Shown one piece after another: positions 60,722-64,000 of a stretch of 64,000 nucleotides of DNA. Position 1 is the stretch's first letter. Each line of letters starts with the position of its first letter. The stretch covers positions 70,782 to 134,781 of the forward strand of contig JASKMD010000018.1 in the NCBI GenBank assembly GCA_030144725.1, read 5' to 3'. The notes beneath the pieces are model-generated. The model ran no database searches, was not told the origin of the DNA, and saw nothing but the letters and a program-made list of their open reading frames with translations. The position numbers and the translations under genes were made by a program. The stretch comes from Haematococcus lacustris. Its lineage: Eukaryota > Chlorophyta > Chlorophyceae > Chlamydomonadales > Haematococcaceae.

Positions 60722-63700
60722 ATGACAGCGGTTACGAAAACTGCCGATCTTCTGCCCGAACTTTCCTGTGGCTCCTTCAACACAGTGTGTCGCGCTATGC
60801 TAATGGCTGAGGGCACCGGCATACTTTGGCCTACCGTCGGTGCAACGTGGGGCTCGGAGCCTGCCCAGCAGCAGGATTTGTTCCCCTCTGAATGGGCCGA
60901 GCAGGACTTCCGTCTGGACGACAATTGGATGCTCGACGCAGACGATGCGCGGTGCATCCAAGACCTAGTTGCCGAGCTGTTGCCCGAGCCAGCTGCGGCA
61001 AGCGACGGTCAGGCATTGCTAAGCGAATGGGCTCAACCGACAATGCAAGAGACTCGATCGCAGGTGAGATGCGTCATGCCAAGTTTCCTCCTGGGCTGGC
61101 ATGTCAAGCAGCAGCAGTGGCAGCATCAGCAGCAGTGGCATCACCAGTAGCAGCGGCTTCAGCAACGGCGGCATTAGCACCAAGCTTGAGCAGCAGCCAT
61201 GAGCAGCAGCACTATTATGTCTTGCAGGCAGTGAAGCGTCCCAAAGCCAAGCGTGACGAGGCGGCCAAGTCCCGGCGCAAGGCTGAGCGGAAGAAGGCGG
61301 CAATGGCAGAGGCGGAGCTGGCCATGTCCCAGAAGCTGCAGGAGCTCAAGCGGCTGGAGGCGCAGAACTCTGCACTCAAGCACAGGTGCATTGCCAGCAC
61401 ATCCTTCACAGCTGCAGCTGCAGCTGCAGCTAGCCTGATGCTGCCCTCACCCCTTCGCTGGCTGCACAGCTACCCCCTGGCCTGGCAGCGTAGGGCTGCA
61501 GCCAGCCAGCAGTGGCAGGCTGCTGGAGGCTTCAGGCCAGGGTGCAGGTCAGGGCCAGGCTGCACCTCATGGCCCAGACAAGGGCCAGTCAAGGCCTGGG
61601 GTGGGGTGGGGCGGTGATTACACTCACTCACTCACTCACTCACTCACTCACTCACTCACCTCTGTGCTCGCTCAGGCACAGCGTGTTGGACCGGCTGGTC
61701 ACCATGCGCACCTACCAGCTGGACATGATGAAGCTGACCCCGGACCCCCCCTCCAGCGCCCCCCCCCTCCCCTTCTCGCCCCCCTTCCTGCCGCCCCCCT
61801 CCCTCACTCCCCCCCCCCTGCACAGCCAGGTCAGCCTGAGTCTCAGCAGCCTGGGCCGCAGCAGCCTGCAGCAGCCTGGCTCCTCCGCCTATACTGCCTC
61901 CAGCGCCCCCCCGGCCTTAACGCCCAGCAGCAGCGCCGCCAGCAGCCTGCTGCTCCTGGCCCCCCCCCACCCCCACCACCCAGGTCCAGGGCACCTACCG
62001 GGCAGCTCCCAGAGCATGGCCAGCAGTGAGGTCACCTGCAGCAGCAGCTCAGGGACTGGCGGCGATGGCCTGGAGGCAGGGGCTGGTGGCCAGCAGCAGG
62101 GGGGCCAGCAGCAGCAGCAGCAGCAGGGGGGCCAGCAGCAGCAGCTAGACACAGGGTGTTGCTGTGCCCCGTCGCTGCCCTGGGGGGACGGCCCCCCTGG
62201 CCTGGACAGCCCCCTGGGCGCCCTGCAGCCGCTGCTGCCGCCCCTCACACCCGCTGACCTGGCGCGCTTCAGGGGCCTGACTGCGCTGCAGTTCATTGCG
62301 CGTTACAAGGTGCGCGGCAGCCAGGGGGGGGCAGGCGAAGGGGGGGGGGGGGGTCACCTGGGGTGGGCAGGCAAGGGGTGGTCAGTGGGGGGGTTGCGCC
62401 TTTTAGTTCCTTTATTTTTGCTGTGAAATGCCAGGTCTCGCGAGGTCTTGTTGACTGTTTGACCTGAGCCAATACGATCAAGCTGAAATACTGAGGGTAT
62501 GAACCTGAGCCGTGTCACTTTGCGCACAAGTCACGTTCAAATGCACATCAGCATGGACACGTCCACATGCACTCCATCCACCACACGACACGTTTGCAGG
62601 CACACCTCCCAACGCCTGCACAAGCCTGGCTCATAAGGCTATAGAGCTGCAAGGCCTGCTGCTGGTGACCTCCACTGGCCCCCCCTCCTTCTCTCCCATC
62701 TCCTTCTCCCTCGGAGGGCACCAGCGAGCAATGTGACCCCTCTCCCCTCATGGCACTAGGACCTAGCACTAGGCGCACCTAGCACACTATGACCTAGCGC
62801 ACCTAGCGCACCTAGCACACCTAGCGCAGCATCATCAGCTCCTGTGTGGCTCTCATCAGGGCGCTGCCGAGCTCCCACTGCTTTGCCACCCTGCACATGC
62901 AGACCATACATTCTGCCACCCAGACCCTGCTCCGCTGTGAGCTCACACCGCAGCTCACCGCCTCACAGCGCAGCAGATGGGGCAGTGCTCTCTGCCCTGT
63001 TGGCGGCTCCATAGACCTGCAGCACCATAGGCTTGTACTCTGCAGGCAAGCCTTTTATCACAACGACAATCTCGTTCAAACTTCGACCACTGGTGCCTCT
63101 CAACCACCTTCCTCACGCCTGAGCGATGGACCTCACAACCCACGCTCCCAGCTCGCAACGGGTTAACCCTAACCCTAACCCCTGACCCGCTCCCGCTCCC
63201 AGCTCAAACACCGCGCTGGTCTTGCTGCACTTCTCCCACGGGCTCGGGCACTGAAGCTGTCTTGCCCAGAACAGTCCAACGAGCTCAGGCACCTAAGCCA
63301 TCTGGCCCGGAATGCCCGGAACTGCCCCCTGTCCAAACTTGTCGACTGACACGGCACCGCATGAACAGATCTTGCGTCACATAAATTGCTAGAGAACTAG
63401 CTTAAACTAGTGACATGTCACACTGAAAACCTGTATCAAGCATGTCACCGTTCCATGGCCACGACACACATCATGACGACTGATGGGCTGGATGGCACTC
63501 CCTGACCAGCTATGAGTCACGCAACTCGACACTGGAACAAAGATACTGGTGTGCGGGGTACCCAGGCCTGCTGACCCCAGGCACAGTCATGATGTGTGGC
63601 GCGCACTCTGTTCAGCCCAATGCCCCCCTGAGCGCAGTGTGGCACCTGTTCAGCCTCCCCCCCTGAGCAGGGAGCCCTCAGCTCAGTGTGGGGGATCAGT

Positions 63701-64000
63701 GTGCCGCGCACTCTCCACAGTGTGCGGGGCTGCGGGCCCTGCCTGCCTGCCTGGCTGCTGACGCCGGCCGGCCCCTGACCCTCACCTCGCTGCCCCCGGC
63801 TGCCTGGCCCCCCGACCCTGCTGCTGGCTGCCGCCCCTCCCCCCTGCCCCTGTCCCCCCTGCTGCTGCCCGCTCCCCTCAGGAGCACCTGGCGGGGCTGA
63901 GCCACCACCTGCTGGCCCTGGAGCGGCCCGGGCCCCGCAGCCCCGCCGCTGAGTCCGGGCTGATGCAGTGCATGGCCCGCGCCATGTTTGACCTCAAGCA
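60722..64000 (+). CDS. bZIP-like transcription factor, 3' end outside window
   Basis: Exons with matching phases: 60722-61063, 61228-61385, 61676-62309 and 63882-64000 (continues). ATG 60722 opens an acidic N-terminus (WPTVGATWGSEPAQQQDLFP, LDDNWMLDADDARCIQDLVA) typical of activation regions. Exons two and three give a basic region (KRPKAKRDEAAKSRRKAERK) running into a leucine-rich helix (ELKRLEAQNSALKHRHSVLD), the layout of a bZIP, though the canonical Asn of the N-x7-R signature is not evident. Then a long Pro/Ser/Gln/Gly-rich stretch, DLARFRGLTALQFIARYK, and in phase EHLAGLSHHLLALERPG and CMARAMFDLK. It would dimerise and bind DNA in the nucleus. Extra exons could lie in 62310-63881. The basic-zipper assignment is good but not certain. 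Confidence 0.7.
61619..61662. repeat. CACT tetranucleotide microsatellite
   Basis: About 11 pure copies just upstream of the third bZIP exon's acceptor (GCTCAG at 61670-61675), within its polypyrimidine neighbourhood. Confidence 0.93.
62310..63881. other. Long intron of the bZIP-like gene (inferred)
   Basis: If the exon at 63882 follows the one ending at 62309 this 1.57 kb is one intron, several times longer than others in this gene. It holds a CACCTAGCGC-type ~10-bp repeat (62755-62826) and a short CCCTAACCCTAACCCC run (63166-63181). Additional exons cannot be excluded. Confidence 0.4.
62755..62826. repeat. ~10-bp repeat, CACCTAGCGC family
   Basis: About seven imperfect units of CACCTAGCGC/CACCTAGCAC, some shortened. 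Confidence 0.75.

Noticed and set aside
63166..63181. Telomere-like CCCTAACCCTAACCCC
   Set aside because: Only about two repeats, not at an end, and the unit differs from the TTTTAGGG telomere of many chlamydomonads; treated as a simple-sequence blip.

Overview
This is a nuclear segment of a GC-rich, intron-rich, repeat-laden eukaryote. Short GT-AG introns, Ala/Gln/Pro-rich proteins, a TDY-type MAP kinase, a plant-type purple acid phosphatase and a LINE close to the Chlamydomonas dual-endonuclease (Dualen/RandI-like) elements all point to a chlamydomonadalean green alga. Species is not determinable from sequence alone; a Haematococcus-like genome is a guess.

Repeat and transposon block, 1-16.6 kb. 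Consecutive tandem arrays fill 0.5-2.4 kb: a CCCAG pentamer, a 31-bp unit, a graded GT-rich hexamer array, a ~43-bp family and a field of small palindromes. An intronless Ala-rich/RGG-rich ORF follows (3372-4862). An antisense LINE 3' scrap and a 21-bp minisatellite (5.57-6.12 kb) precede a 5'-truncated LINE (about 6.37-12.82 kb) with RT, PHD finger, RNase H, a Cys/His knuckle and a PD-(D/E)xK-type (REL-like) endonuclease. A 345-bp foldback MITE sits inside the LINE reading frame. The LINE runs directly into a 2.3-kb almost pure CCCCG array.

Genes on the plus strand, 17.6-28.7 kb: a seven-exon TDY MAP kinase with a Gln-rich tail (17653-20543) and a mitochondrial carrier resembling the glutamate/aspartate-glutamate carriers (25110-28663). 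About 4.5 kb between them has only a weak gene candidate.

Minus strand, 30.6-37.8 kb: a complete 14-exon purple acid phosphatase whose introns hold three large arrays (GGGGCA hexamer, a ~1.4-kb TACCCTGCCC decamer array with higher-order structure, and a ~0.5-kb C-rich heptamer).

38-47 kb: a diverged fragment of a TIR element, an unrecognised minus-strand gene with an in-frame Ala-Gly repeat, then a 1.41-kb near-identical tandem duplication with a perfect 127-bp-arm palindrome at its junction. The duplication copies the last exon of a minus-strand coiled-coil gene (44.3-47.1 kb).

47-64 kb: mostly gene-poor sequence to 53 kb; a long Pro/Ser/Gly-rich minus-strand gene (53.1-57.5 kb); a 331-bp TIR element (58.5-58.8 kb); a ~1.4-kb segment bracketed by 94-bp exact direct repeats and TTCTAGG-rich borders (58.97-60.58 kb); and a plus-strand bZIP-like transcription factor gene running off the right edge. 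The cellular genes (signalling kinase, mitochondrial transport, secreted phosphatase, transcription factor) show no common pathway; this is ordinary chromosomal gene order interrupted by repeats. Exon structures were built by hand from splice sites and reading phase and have no transcript support.
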